DNA of 64,000 nucleotides from Toxorhynchites rutilus septentrionalis (GCF_029784135.1 NC_073746.1:243233807-243297806); one strand, 5' to 3'. Counted from the first letter of the stretch, positions 48,142 to 61,000 are shown. Program-made: numbers and translations. The notes: a model not told the origin generated them from the letters alone.

Positions 48142-49635
48142 CCGTTTTAGTTGCGTTTTCATGATGTTGTGCAGTTCGTTTCGAATTATGTTGAACTTCA
48201 TCATCGTGTCCGAGCTAAAGATGGACCGTCCGAAGGCCAGCCCTGGATAGTCTGCGCACCGCTTCTGTCTCCGATGTTCCCGTTCGGCGATGACCTCTGT
48301 CCGCTCGCTGGTGCACCTCAGCTTGGCCCATTCCGCCACATCGGGATCGTTTTCGTCCGCTGCGATTCCATCGTCGCTCGGTGCTCCATCTCCGGACGCC
48401 CGTTCCAGCCTCGAACCATCGCCCGCTGACGCTCGTACCTTCTTCCGCAGTTTGCCGCTACCATCGGATGTTTTGGAAGACTTTTTGCTGCTGGGTTTCT
48501 TCCGGCTCACGACGCTTGCGTTACTGGAATCATCTGAGGACGGACTCTTCTTGCTGCGTTTCAGTTTCTTACTCACTTCCTTGACTAGCTCCTGACTGCT
48601 GACCGTTTCGCCCTGTTTGGACACTTCCATCGGTTCTCCGCTAGCAACACTTTCTCTTCCATCTTCGTCCTCGTCATCGTCTATGACTATCACATTACTA
48701 GTGGTACTATTGCTTAGGTCGCTACTAACTAGACTATTTCTGTTGCTGTTGCTGCTGCTGCCTTTGTTTTGTTTTCGATCATTCAACTCATCCGTTTGCT
48801 CTGTTGGCCTTGTAACATCCTCAATTATACTTTCACTGCTATCGCGGCACGGCTCCACTTTCTGGCGAATATCCTGGCATTGAATGGTGCTATTATTATT
48901 TACAACATCGTCATCATTGTTGGATTTGCCATCATCGTTGTCCGCATCGATTGTCATCAACATTTGTTTGTCTTCCTCCTCCTTTCCGATGACACTTAGC
49001 TGGGGATTTGCATTTTCGTCATTGCTGATTGTGTCTGTGTTTACTATACTGCTGCTAGTCAATAGCGACGAGGATGACGAGCTGCTGCTAATGCTACCAC
49101 CTCCGCCTCCCGTGAATGTTCCGCTGCTGTCGAACGCACCACGCAAAGCTGCAATCACGTCCTCCGCTGGTACCGTCGATTTCCTGCCACCACTGAATCT
49201 CGGATGATGCTGGTGACCCCGTTTTCTACCCGTGCCTCCAGTCGGAACGGGATTATTTTCGCACATCTTACCAACAGCACCACCATCGGCTATACGGGCC
49301 GAACTCGTCGATCGTGGTTGTTCTTGTTTTTTACTAGCTGCTGTCACTGACACTGAGCTACGTCTGTTGCTTGCTGCTTTCGCTGCTCGGTGGCGCTTCT
49401 TTTTCGCCCTGACAGTCGTCGTTCTCGCTCGTTTCTTGTTCGCCACCAGTAGCCGGCCACAGTCGATCGACGCCAGCGCTCTCTCGTGGCCAGCACTGGT
49501 ACCACAGCTCGCATGGCGGCGTGAATTTCGTGCTTTCTTGGCACGCGTTGCACAGTTTCCATTGTGTACTCTCTTCTGGCTATTAAAACAACCGGTATCA
49601 CGTTTTCTGTTACCATACGATATAACTCCTATCAT
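48142..49635 (-). CDS. Tm1: Atypical tropomyosin (Tm1-I/C-like, kinesin adaptor) long first exon
   Basis: 498 codons open from an ATG at 49635, with an in-frame TGA 33 nt upstream, ending CTA AAA CGG|gtaatt in phase 0, so it joins exon 3. Residues 1-150 are Lys/Arg-rich. Residues 176-197 are Gly then Ser runs. About 205-330 is Asp/Asn/Ser-rich with VIVIDDDEDED at 315-325, resembling a SUMO-interacting motif. About 350-400 is Lys/Ser-rich. Residues 426-498 change character: DPDVAEWAKLRCTSERTE, CADYPGLAFGRSIFSSDTMM and FNIIRNELHNIMKTQLKR. That tail matches my memory of Drosophila Tm1-I/C (aTm1), which binds kinesin-1 heavy chain and supports oskar mRNA transport. The stretch at 474-498 is where the coiled coil begins. 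The disordered head is about twice the length I recall for the fly. A start at Met124 (MCENNPVPTGG) cannot be excluded. Confidence 0.85.
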
Positions 49636-51485
49636 TTTCTCCTCGGAATAAATAAACCACGATCCTCAATTATAAACAATGCTGCTTTCTCTCCATCCGT
49701 TTGCCGAATCTATTGCCGTCTATTTTTTTGTACTTCAAAATAATACACTACTGGTGGCTTGTGGCTTGGAATTACAACGATAAACTATTGAATACTGCTG
49801 CGCAGCAGCACGGGATGCGATTTTCACTGCATCTCGCCTCGCCCAACAATGAGTCGGATAGTGTACTTATCTCACATGAATGAAACTTCGCTCCGCGAAC
49901 GTCTGCGACCGGTCAGCCAGCCAGCGAAATGGCAGCCGGCATTCGTACCATTCTTTTCAACACCCCATCCCTCGTGCTCGTGATCACATCCACCCCCGCC
50001 GGAATTTTCTTTCTATGACGTCTCACGGTCCCGTCATCTCGTCGCGCGATATACATCGCCAATCATCCCCCGCCAGGTCTGTATAATTAGACGATGATTG
50101 GTTCTTATCGAACGTTGGTGCGGACCGAGTCGCCTGGAAGAACCCATTAGTCCGCATTCATGAACATCTTCCGCGGAATGCCATCCGCCGTTGGTACCGC
50201 AGCTTCCGAATTCTTTCGAATCACAATCTTCCACGCGCATGAGCTGCTACCGCTGCATAAGATGACGCCATTTTCAATGCCCCGAAACCATGGGTATGTG
50301 CGCGCACCGCGCGCGATACTAAAAATAATATCTTACGCTCTCGTCTTATTTTTCGTCTGATTCATTCGGCCCAAACGTCCGCGTCTACGAAAATTCATCT
50401 CTTGCTACCGGGAAACATAGCTCGATTTGAAATCAATTTCCCGTCCGCCATCTTATCAAGCTGTACGCAATCAAACTGTTACACAACTCTGTGACGGCGC
50501 TCGTTGCAGAAGAAATGCAGGTGAAATTCCTACAACCCGCCCCCGCATCCAAAGTGCATTCTTTTTCCGTTGTTCGCCGTAACTAAAATTAACATGTGCA
50601 AAAAAAGACCGATACTGGCATGATTTATGTATGTCGTTTTGTTTTTGTTCTTAAAAAATTAAAAACAAGCACGCATGCAGACAAATTCCCACATTTTTCA
50701 ATGAAATCTTCAGCTCAAGGGCACCCGTCCTCGCCCATTATCGTCAATATTTTTGTGACAGGTGACATTCCGCTCACGGAAAAAGAAAACTGCACGGCGT
50801 GCCGTGTGCGTTCAGCAAGCATGTAGGCGTAGTTAGCACGTATGTATCGTGAATTCTGGGCCAGAAATAAACATTTGCGTGTGCTGCGAAATTTCATTAA
50901 TGGTTTTTTATTCGGAAAATGAAAACAATGCTGTCATCGCCAGAAATTGACCCACGCTTCTTCTGATGCGGTTAGAAGGGGTTGATTTTGTTCTAACCCT
51001 CTCCCATGTAAAAAAAAAACATTCGACATGCGTTGCGATACGAAATGTCTTTAATGCTCTGATTTTATCTCTCATAAAAAAAAATAATAACCTTATTAGA
51101 AATTATAAAAATGAAGATTTTGATTTTGATTTTAACCGAATTTGGATTTTGAATTTAATGTATGTAGGTTTTGAATAAAATTAGGACAAAAATAAATGCT
51201 ACGAAGTCAATCAAGTTTATTTTTCAAGCTATTTTACTTGAAATTTTTTTACTTGCCACTTTTTTCTCCGTGCGGTCATCTTCCATTATCTGTCACCTTT
51301 TTTCCGACCATAGGAATGAACGTTTTTTTTCGACTCGTTCTTTGTTGAATTACATTTGTGTTCGAACGAAAATTTTACCGAAGAAAGTCAGTGCGATTAA
51401 AACCAACGTCTATCGGTGTGAACAACTCAATATTTTTAAATTATTCGTTATACCTTTTTGTTATATAAGTCAACAGACAAATCAT
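49636..51485. other. Upstream tract of the adaptor exon
   Basis: 49.6-50.6 kb is GC-richer and most likely carries the 5' UTR or promoter of the atypical isoform. The rest is AT-rich. No exon was identified. Confidence 0.4.
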
Positions 51486-51866
51486 GGGCCTGATTCTCGA
51501 ATACACTTCACGGTGGAAACGAAATAAACGGCACGCCATTGAACTACGTTTTACGGGTTAGTGAAGTGTCGAAGATAATGATGAGTTTTCAGGCAGAATG
51601 AGCACTTTTCAAATAAAAAATCATTAATGAAAATTTACTTCTTCGTATCAAATTGGTATTCAATGTGAGTGGAAAACTTTGTTTTCTTCATGTGATATAA
51701 TCTCATACAAAAATTTAATCTGAAGATAATTTGATATTATAATGATAAATTTAGTGGGAAACTAATATCGCATCCAGATGTCGACACCGTACCGTTGTCA
51801 TGACGAATGCGTTTCATACCGTTTCCACCGTGAAGTGTATTCGTAGTGTATTCGAGAATCAGACCC
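51486..51866 (+). mobile_element. MITE copy 1 of inverted pair
   Basis: Begins GGGCCTGATTCTCGAATACA and ends with its inverse (TATTCGAGAATCAGACCCC); subterminal CTTCACGGTGGAAACG recurs inverted near the right end. About 380 bp, non-coding. Confidence 0.85.
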
Positions 51867-51899
51867 CAAATGATTCATTATTTGCAGACATATTTTATT

Positions 51900-52283
51900 G
51901 GGCCTGATTCTCGAATACACTACGAATACACTTCACGGTGGAAACGGTATGAAACGCATTCGCGATGACAACGGTACGGTGTCGACATCTGGATGCGAGA
52001 TTAGTTTCCAACTAAATTTATCATTATAAAATCAAATTATCTTCAGATTAAATTTTTGTATGAGATTATTATATCACACGAAGAAAACAAAGTTTTCCAC
52101 TCATATTGAATACCAGTTTGATACGAAGAGGTTAATTTTCATTAATGATTTTTTATTTGAAAAGTGCTCATTCTGCCTGAAAACTCATCATTATCTTCGA
52201 CACTTCACTAACTCGTAAAACGTAGTTCAATGGCATGCTGTTTATTTCGTTCCCACCGTGAAGTGTATTCGAGAATCAGGCCC
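51900..52283 (-). mobile_element. MITE copy 2, head to head with copy 1
   Basis: Reverse complement of 51486-51866 at high identity, separated by 33 bp. The two make an almost continuous 800-bp palindrome. Copy 2 shares the extra CACTACGAATA segment at the inner end. Confidence 0.85.
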
Positions 52284-52555
52284 ATTGCTTTGTGATGTTA
52301 GATTTCTGTTACGCGTAGCTGAGGGAAGATATTGGAAATTCGAAAAACTTTTTTTTTTTTTCTTTATTTTTGAGACTTTCAGCCTCCTGGGCTGGTTCGT
52401 CTCAGAAATTCGAAAAACGTTTAGTCAAAATATTTCAAATCATTGCCAGTTCCGATGGTCATACCTGACTGGGGGAGTTCGGAGTTTTTTTTTTCAATCT
52501 TCGATACAGCACAGAATCAATACGGAAAAACTGCAAAATTGGAAATACAAAGCAC

Positions 52556-54070
52556 TACAGTAGAAATATGTTAAATTGATCATCATGTATTTATCCTGAT
52601 TGTCTGGCTTTTGAAATTACTCGAGCGAAATAAACGTTGTATTTTGTGTAATTCGTATCTATTTACTTGTTTTAATGTATTTAAAACAATAGTCATTCAT
52701 TAAAAAATGTGTTTAAAGCATACAAATAAAATGACGCGAAAAAATTGAGGACCAGTTCTTCGTTTCGACTGTGTTGTTTCGACCGATTTTTGAAGAAAAT
52801 TGATTGTTGCTCGGTGGTATTTTGTGTTTTTCGGATCCTGGTAAGTATTTTTCATGCAAGGCTGGCAGCAGCCAACGCGAAATCGCAAAGTACTTAGAAC
52901 GATCAAAAAAACCTTCGTGTATAATCCATGACCGCAAAAATCCGGAACGACAGGGCGCCATAGGAAAACGACCGCGACGGATGACTTTTCCTTAAAGCGA
53001 GTCTCCAAAAAAGATCCCTTCAAGGCCTCGAAAAAGATCCGGGACGAACTGAACTTGTCCGTGAGTTTCCGGACAGTTCAGCGGCGGCTGGTGGAGCAGG
53101 GACTAGGTGGTATAAGTCCCCAGAAGGTCCCGATTCTGACGCCGAAGCGTCTGAAGACGCGACTGAAGTTCGCGAAAGACCACATCGATTGGATCGGTCC
53201 AGAAATGGAGAAGCAGTGGCGAAATATACTGAAGTCGGATGAGAAGAAGGTGAACCTCATCGGCTCGAACGGAAAAAACTTGGGTACATCACCCAATAGA
53301 CTGTGCTTACATCCTACAGTATACCACGAAAACATTCAAGCATGGAGGAGGGAAGATTATAATGTAGGTGTGCTTCTCCTGGTACGGGATTGGTACCCTG
53401 TACTACAAGGATAGGATCATGGATCAGTACCTGTATGCTCAAATCCTAAGGGATGTTATGCTGCTACACGCCGAGCGGGAGATGCCCCTGAAATGGTAGT
53501 TTATGCAGGATAACTATCCGAGGCACATCACCTAGACCGTCAAAAAGTGGTTTCAGGATAACATGTTGACGTCATGGAGTGGCCAGCGCAATCACCGGAT
53601 CTGAACCCTATAGAGAACCTATGGGAGATCGTGAAAAGGTCGGTCTACACGAAGAAGTCGAAGAATAAGCAGCAACTGTGGGATAGGATCCAAGCTTGTT
53701 GGTACACCATCCCGGTCACCCCGTGCCAGAAGCTGGTGGAATCCATGCCGAATCGAGTGCGTGAAGTTATGCGAAACAAAGGTTACTAGCCCCAGTAGCA
53801 TATCACGGTTTGAATTTTCTTGTTTTTATTGTTTTTACCATGAATTTCAATCCCGATCTTAATTTTTGTCGCGTCATTTTAGTTGTTAAGTATGCTTAAA
53901 ACGCATTTTTGATAAAAAGTTGTTGTTTTAACTACAGATGTTATAAATTTCATTGAACAATACAAATAAATTATTATAAATGGATTGAAGCGCTAGATTG
54001 GATATTTTTTCCTCGAAGTTTTGTCACTTTCTTTTTTGCTTGAGCAGTGGTCTTAATGTTTTGTCCGACA
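52556..54070 (+). mobile_element. Tc1-type DD34E transposon, degenerate
   Basis: The transposase is readable in several frames from about 52860 to 53789: HTH SSQREIAKYLERSKK; KIRDELNLSVSFRTVQRRL; the first Asp in WRNILKSDEKK (about 53238); the second in MQDNYPRH (53509); and Glu in SPDLNPIENLW (53613), about 34 codons later, hence DD34E. Stops at 53497 and 53534 and frameshifts near 52930, 52995, 53400 and 53570 kill it. AAAATGACGCG occurs inverted at both flanks (52727 and 53867). The right terminus is probably GTCCGACACTGTA near 54070; the left terminus is less certain. Confidence 0.85.
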
Positions 54071-54762
54071 CTGTAAGTTTGATGAACAGATCGAAGAAAA
54101 TGTTCGCCTAACTAAATATTTGCTTGTCATGTTTTGTGTCGAACATATATGATCAGTACACGATGATTAAATTTTATCTGTCAAAAAGAGTCAAATATTT
54201 GACTTCGGTCAAACAGTGTATGAACATCCTAATCTGTGTAAGTAATTTCGTGTATGATACAAAAAATCACACACAGATATGTGGTAGATGTCAAGCCACT
54301 TTGGACACTTAGCCACACTTAGGTCAGCATTTTGAGCTATAAATCTCTAAGAAACAGTATCTGCATAGTATTTGCATTGCTCAAACATTTAGTTTTTACC
54401 TTTGAAGTGTGAATTATAAGTATTCTTCAAATAATAGTATATTGTATTGTTTCCTAAGTTTTAGGAAATGTCGAAGAATTACGGTCTCATAAAACAATTA
54501 ATTTATGCTTTCCTGATGAAAATATTTTCATTTTCAGAAAGGTTCTTCTTCTGTAGGATTCAACGCTCTTCCCACTGTAGCCATTAGGTTAATCTATTAT
54601 CTATTGTGGACACGTCCTTATAATAAAAGCCTAAATAAATGTGGTCTTAAATGTTATTTTAGGTAACCATCATAATGTCATGATTTTAGGTATCATCATG
54701 ATGAGTACAAGTAACCAAACTGATCAGTAATCATTAGGTAATGGTCTGAAATCAATACTATA

Positions 54763-55421
54763 TACCGTTCTGAATCATATTTCGGACGCTTAAGGCATAT
54801 GATGCAGAAAACAGATCTAAGCTTTATGCACAGGTATTATTTGGTTGATATTTTCGATAAATTAATTCAATATCCTTTTAAGCTTTCTACTCGGGTACCT
54901 ATTTGATTGAAAACATAAAAAAATCATCTAATAAAATACTTTTAAAATGAAGCGAATAAGAATCAAACTCCGGACACTAAATTAAATTTCGGACAGATTG
55001 AATTCAAATTTCGGACACTTTATTTTGTAATTTTTGGACGAAAACTACATTACACTTGATTATATTTTATAATCAACTGCGAAACACCTACCAAGCAATC
55101 ACAGTAAATTGTTAACAATGAAAAGAACCTAAAATATTTTATATTTATTTAAATATTTATGAACGGGTAAATTCTACGTGCTCACGCGAAGCAAACGTCA
55201 AACTCAAACGATAATGAGTAGTGTTGTCAGAGTTTTGTCGATTATTTTATAATTCAAATGTAGTTCTCATATGAAATGATAGTGAAACCAATGGATTACT
55301 CTAAAGAAGCAATTATGACATTAATTTTACAGTTATATCATCAGTGCATTAAGAATTTGAAGATATTAGAACAAAGTGTCCGAAGTATGACGTTGTCCGA
55401 AATATGATTCAGAACGGTACG
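54763..55421. mobile_element. MITE-like element with CCGTTCTGAATC termini
   Basis: Left end CCGTTCTGAATCATATTTCG and right end, reversed, CCGTTCTGAATCATATTTCG match over at least 20 bases, next to TA. Internal CGGACA words repeat at both ends. About 650 bp, no coding capacity. Confidence 0.8.
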
Positions 55422-55680
55422 CATATAGAATATTGGACAAATCTTGGCTATGCTCTATATGCTCATACAAAGCAGATTAATTGAAAATGAGGTAATCCTA
55501 CTATGCGAACAATCATGAGTTCAAAACAAAGTGTCCGAAGTATGACGTTGTCCGAAATATGATTCAGAACGGTACGCATATAGAATATTGGACAAATCTT
55601 GGCTATGCTCTATATGCTCATACAAAGCAGATTAATTGAAAATGAGGTAATCCTACTATGCGAACAATCATGAGTTCAAA
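55371..55680. repeat. Perfect tandem duplication, 2 x 155 bp
   Basis: 55371-55525 and 55526-55680 are identical by eye. The unit includes the right end of the element at 54763-55421 plus about 105 bp of flank. Confidence 0.9.
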
Positions 55681-57820
55681 ACACCGGGGCTCCAATCGAC
55701 TGATTTTGTGTGTCATATAGCACAACTATCTTCACTCAACAATCTTCAAGTGATGGAGATCCAGCCTTTCTTCGTCCACAGACGTTCTGCTGTTTACAAC
55801 AAGAGACATCGGATTATTTGTGCTATTAATAACACAACAATGGAAGCCTCGTATAAATTGTTCCGCTGTACGATCTAACTGAACATTGGTACAAAATGAA
55901 TATTCTTACGCCGAAAAAGCGATAGTGTGTTATTTACCATACTTATCGATAATAACAAAAGCTTAGAATGTACAATTTGGTTTAAGAGCCTGAATCAAAT
56001 AATCGAGAGCGATAAAAAGGCGTTTTCGAGAAGAAGTTCAACGGTTTTGCAATATATAGCAGAGTTGTCATGATTTTCATCATTTGAGATAAACAAAATA
56101 AAACAGTATTTCATTATTTGGATACAACAAAAACACTTTCATTGATATCTTGAAGCTGCAGCTGATGACTGTTCAATTCTTCGCTTGTAAGATTCTTCGA
56201 GACATCTTCAAAATAAGTTGTCAGAATAAGTTTTCTTCAGAATGTAGCAATGAATGAAAAAAAATCTTCACTTTCAAAGGTGTGTTTGTTTTGATTTTTT
56301 TTTCTATCAGCTGAAATTTTAGATTTCATCTGTATTGTTTCCTATATATACATTATGATATGCGTTAAATACAAAATGATTGCATTCACCTTCCTTTTTA
56401 ATTTTTTTTCATAACACAATCCAAAATAGCTTTTTTCATCCTAAAAGAAACTTTTTTTTGTAATATACAATAGTATACATTTTCAGTAAATAAACACTAA
56501 ATTTTAGCAATGATTGTAACAATAGACAATTTCAAAAATTATTACATTGGAACTATCAATAAGTTTCCGTTCTTTGCGGACAGATGTAGCGTCATGAAAA
56601 TGTCGTGCATTATACTTTATGTTGGTAACTCATTTCATTAGCAGCACTTTGAGCTTAAAACAGAGTGTTTGTCATTTCGCCGAAGCTTAAACAACTTTTT
56701 AGACAATTTTTAGAAAGTATTAATTGTCGTGAAAAACCAGCTCATTACATGATAGAATTATTTTATCTACATTTGATATGTTGAAATTTCATGGACAATG
56801 CTAGAAACAAGTTGCAGCTCTTTATTTTGCGTTTCGGTTACTTACTGTAGATATCCATCGATAATGGAAGCAATATATTACAAGTATCGACCAAAATAGC
56901 TTTACATATCTTTTAAGGGGCGGAAAAACTCTCCGAGTTTAAAGCCTCCTTTAACTCAACACAACAACAACTTTAAAAACACGCTTCTTCCGATATCTAA
57001 AACGACTTTTGTATTCTGGAATCCTTTCGATTCAAATTCAATCGAGCTGTGTAAGTGTGGAAATCTTATTTAACCGCAAAATGAACATCATTTATACATG
57101 AAAACTGTTACTGGATGTTTTATGACTTTTTCTCAACAACCTTGTATAAATTTTCAAGCGTTCCGCTAAATTTCTATCAAGAATATAAAATCATTATCAG
57201 ATACAATTCTCGTTCAAGATTATTCCCCACTTGCATGAAATGTGTTTCTTTGTTACATAGAACACATATTTGTTACGGAAAAGTCAATTTTCATTAATAA
57301 TTTTTATCTCAATAGTATGTTAATACCTTTTGAAATCCTATAATCAATACCTTATTCATTTTACAGAAGTAGAATACGAAGCTCAATGCCGTTAATATTG
57401 AATTGGGTTGCCACATTTGCACAAGTCGATTGGATTTGAGTCGAACGGATTCCAGAATGCTACATAGCGATCCGTTCGGGTAATGTTAACTCGATCGGAT
57501 TTCAGAATACGGATGTTACCAAACGAATGTAAAGCGCGAGAGAGCATCAGTTCTACCAACGAATGTTTTTAGAGTTGCTTGAATTCGATCGAAGTTTGTG
57601 AACACATTTATTCATTACGTGAGTAATGGCGATTTTGACATAACGGAATACCCCTTACACCACTTAACACCCCTTAACACCCCTTACTAGAATGACTTGC
57701 GATGAAGCGAGAACGTAGTACATATCAAAACTTTTTCATCCATAGTTCCCCAGCTCGCAGGCATTTCTTTCGGATACCAATCATGGACAACAATTATACA
57801 CTTCAAACAGAACTACTTAC
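55681..57820. other. Intron tract, nothing recognised
   Basis: AT-rich, with a short tandem of CACCCCTTA/AACACCCCTTA near 57650-57690. No exon or element was recognised. Confidence 0.45.
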
Positions 57821-58060
57821 GTTCTGGAGAGCCTTCTCCTTCTCTTCCAGCTTGGCGTTGACGGCCATCAGCGCCTCCTGGGTCTGATCGAGGTCATTCT
57901 CAATTGCCTGGATCTTCTTTTGCAGCTGGCGGGCCTCTTCTTCGGCCTTTTCAGCGCGCAGGTTAGCGTCACGAGCCTGCTGCTCGCAGAGAAGGGCGCG
58001 ATCCAACGCGTTATCCTTCTCCAGCTTCATCGCCTGCATCTTCTTCTTGATGGCATCCAT
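57821..58060 (-). CDS. Tm1: Tropomyosin muscle first coding exon (exons 1+2 fused)
   Basis: Encodes the first 80 residues of muscle tropomyosin, the coiled-coil dimer that polymerises head to tail along actin and, with troponin, gates myosin access. It begins [20 protein letters not shown], the near-invariant N-terminus whose acetylated Met forms the overlap joint. It runs as an uninterrupted heptad repeat to KALQN and ends CAG AAC|gtaagt, an ideal donor in phase 0. At 240 nt it equals mammalian exon 1a plus exon 2 (114+126), so the two are fused here. The ATG is certain from family conservation. An acceptor-like ttctcag about 60 bases upstream suggests an upstream non-coding exon. A muscle promoter is expected above 58.1 kb but no element was proven. 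The next exon used is 27336-27469, an intron of about 30 kb. Confidence 0.96.
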
Positions 58061-61000
58061 TTTCGGTGGATTTTTGTGTGGCGCACTTCACTACACTAAC
58101 AAAACTTAACAACACTGAGAACCGCGAAACCGCACGTGACCTGTTGATGGAGGGAAAAAAGAAGGGAATTAATTATGAGTTATTTTCATTTTCCAATGTT
58201 TTCATTCGTAGGATCTGCGAAGAAGTGACGTTCGTTCTGTTATCTAGTTATTTGGTATCAGAAGAGAAAACACTTGCAAATTGTAACAGGGACGGAAAAC
58301 CACCCAGACCTCACCGAACAACCCACCTTACTGTCCCCCCCAGCTGATCCTCGATCAGTCGAAACGCTACAATGCAAAACGAAAAGTACCAAACTCGCAC
58401 GAAAAAGCTGACAAAACAAAGTGACAGAATGTAGATAATGGCACTATCGTCTCCCCACCGATCGTGAACAGATCTCGCACAGTCGGTTACCGTCGAGAAG
58501 AAAGAAACCGACAATAAACCTGTCCTCCGGAATTCGAAGTGGTAGCAGCGGAGTGCTTTGTGGAGCGGCCTTGGCGGTTTTCCTTTTTTGGTCGACAGAA
58601 TATCCGAGACCCAGGCGAGAGCATGAATTTCAATTTGATTGCCTTATTATGTCTGCGCTTGGGCTCCGACTGGTGTGGGGACTCCATTGTACAACAACCT
58701 TCCCAATCAGTGCGGATTGAATTGCATTAGCATCTCACAATATTCAGTCACCAGAAAGGGATCTCTTTTGTCACCTGTTTGGTAAGGTTTGTGAAGAGAT
58801 AAGAATTGTTGAATCTACATCCGTTGCAGCTACATCGCCATCTGGCTGTCGATTATTGATCCATGTATCCAGGATGAATATTTATACAAAAATGATAGGC
58901 AAAGCTAAATTTTATAAGATTCTGATTCTTATTTGTTCACAGATGTTTGACTTTCGGCAGTCTCAACATCCATACTAGCAAGATGAAACAATCGCTCTGT
59001 TGTTTCAATCTGAGAGTAAATGTTGTTTTGCTTCACTACTTGTTCCAGAAAAAAATAAACATCGGTTCAAATCTCGAAGAAATCATAGGACTCAACCTCA
59101 TGAAGCATACATTCCCGGCGTGACCTTCTCCGGCACATTGCACAGAGACATTTATTATTGCAGAATTTTCTTTTTTTCGCCAATAAAAAACATTGTTTAT
59201 TTTCATCAATTTGTCTGAACCGCGGCGCCATCATGTCGGCAAAGGAACCATTCCAACACGTAATGGTTAAGTAAGACAGCATGCGTCATCAGCTGCTCTC
59301 GATTCTTGCCGATCGGATGGAGCCAGAAACCAAGGACCAACGAGCGTGAGTGCTGCTTTACAGCCATGAAAAATTGTCACGTCTTCTTTCTTGGCAAAAA
59401 AAAAATCTGTACTCGTTCGTCGAGGGATTTCCCTGGTGCTGCTGAGAGCGCACGGAATGGCAATATTATCGCACCAAATCGATTTTGGCGCGCAATGAAG
59501 GCGCCACAAAATGCGCATTCATAAGTCACACCATCGACGGAAAATAAGCTCGGCAACCAACAGGTGAACTTGGGGCAAATGGTTGGCCTGTGAGAACTGG
59601 GTGGATAAGTGCGCCCCAATATGCCCCTATAAGGCAGACCCAAGTTCACATTAAAACATTTCAAAACCGGTACTTATACGGGCAATAACTAATAAATCTT
59701 GCAGTACACAATCGTCACTCAGTCAGATCCAGCATGGGTAAAATGGTAACGATTTTAGTCCATATTTTTCATCCAGCGTTCGAACCATATGGATCCTGCA
59801 AAGCACGATAGAGAAGCGGTTGACAGTGGTCTCATTTTACGCGAAAGGCCATTGAGGTGGTAATGTCAAAATTGAGTCACCACTCCTCCGGCGTAATTGT
59901 TCGCCTCATGCTTAAAAAAGCGAAACGTGATTTCGAAGATTTGCGCACGAGATTAAATGTCACACTGGAAGCTACGCATCAGCGTGTTTATGCGGTTTAA
60001 GCCCATTCCTAGTTCCTTCTCAACGCCAGTAAATTGCTGACACTGACTTTGAAGATTGCAGTGGGTTTGTTGTTGTGGTTTGATGGCTACCGGTTTTTGC
60101 TATCCTTCCACTGCCACTCGGTGGCCCTCCCCTCGAAGTTGCGCTTAGGTTGCACTGCGCGCGAAGTGCAAACCTTCACCTGGAGTATAGGCGCCAGCTC
60201 AGGGAAACATTTGCATGGAAATTGCAATCACGAGTGATTGCGGTGGGGTATGTTCTTGTCAAATGTTTGACGGAATTGTCGTAAATGACTATTGGGCTGC
60301 AGCGAGTCGGACAACAAGACCGTACTGTTGACGTTTGATTGACTGGGGAATGAAAACGATACAGCGGTTGAATAATTGAAGAATTAATAAGAAGTTAATT
60401 CTAGAGTAACCTTATGTAATGATGGATATAAGTCGTATCATGTTTTCATTGACTATTGAGGAACTAAAATTGATTCCAAAAATCAAATCAAATATTTTCA
60501 AAAGACCACTCACTCAATCTTATTTCTGTAGAAATGCCATCTCATTGTGAGATTCACAATAATTTATCCAAGTATTCATTTCTTGTTTGGATGATGTTAT
60601 AAATATCATACGTGCCTTCATTGTACATCGAATTCAATACTTAACTTGCAACTATTTGTTCCGAAAAGACGAAATAAATGAAGATTTTTTGTCGACATAC
60701 AATCAGAATCTATTGTTGTAGTTCTTTATGTAACCTTAGATATAAGAAATTTCCTCAAAAACATGAAATCATTTTTTATCTCAGAAAAATGCTGTATTAA
60801 TTGTATAGAATGCGCACTACCCAACTAATAACTAATAATACAAGTGTGAGATTTTTATGATAGTTTTATTCAATTCTATGTTTAATAATGCCTGAAATAT
60901 TTGTAATCAAAACCTCTATTCAAACCATTTTACGCAAATTAAGAGAAATCATTTCGCTATAGCCAATATTGTCAATTTGAGAACGTTTATCCAACTTCAA

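Larger units (their letters stand above)
1..58060 (-). other. Tm1: Tropomyosin gene (Tm1 type), 3' end outside window
   Basis: Gene span on the minus strand from the muscle ATG down past the window edge. The placed exons join in a single reading frame: three of the first exons (40 to 58 kb) and the cytoplasmic one end in phase 0, and exon 3 opens in phase 0. Exon 3 ends in CG, completed by T or G of either exon 4 to make Arg. Both exon 5 versions end two bases into a codon completed by T of exon 6. Lengths 240, 134, 118, 71, 76 and 63 nt equal those of animal tropomyosin genes with exons 1 and 2 fused. The first exon beginning [18 protein letters not shown] and the long kinesin-adaptor exon point to Drosophila Tm1 rather than its neighbour Tm2. 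Exons 8 and 9 were not found and should lie beyond position 1. The ortholog name is from memory of fly isoforms. Confidence 0.85.

Noticed and set aside
48290..49651. Plus-strand open frames opposite the adaptor exon
   Set aside because: Shadows of the real minus-strand exon, whose donor and tail are recognisable.
59617..59630. CCTATAAGG as a muscle promoter (TATA/CArG) element
   Set aside because: A single short match 1.5 kb from the exon is not adequate evidence.
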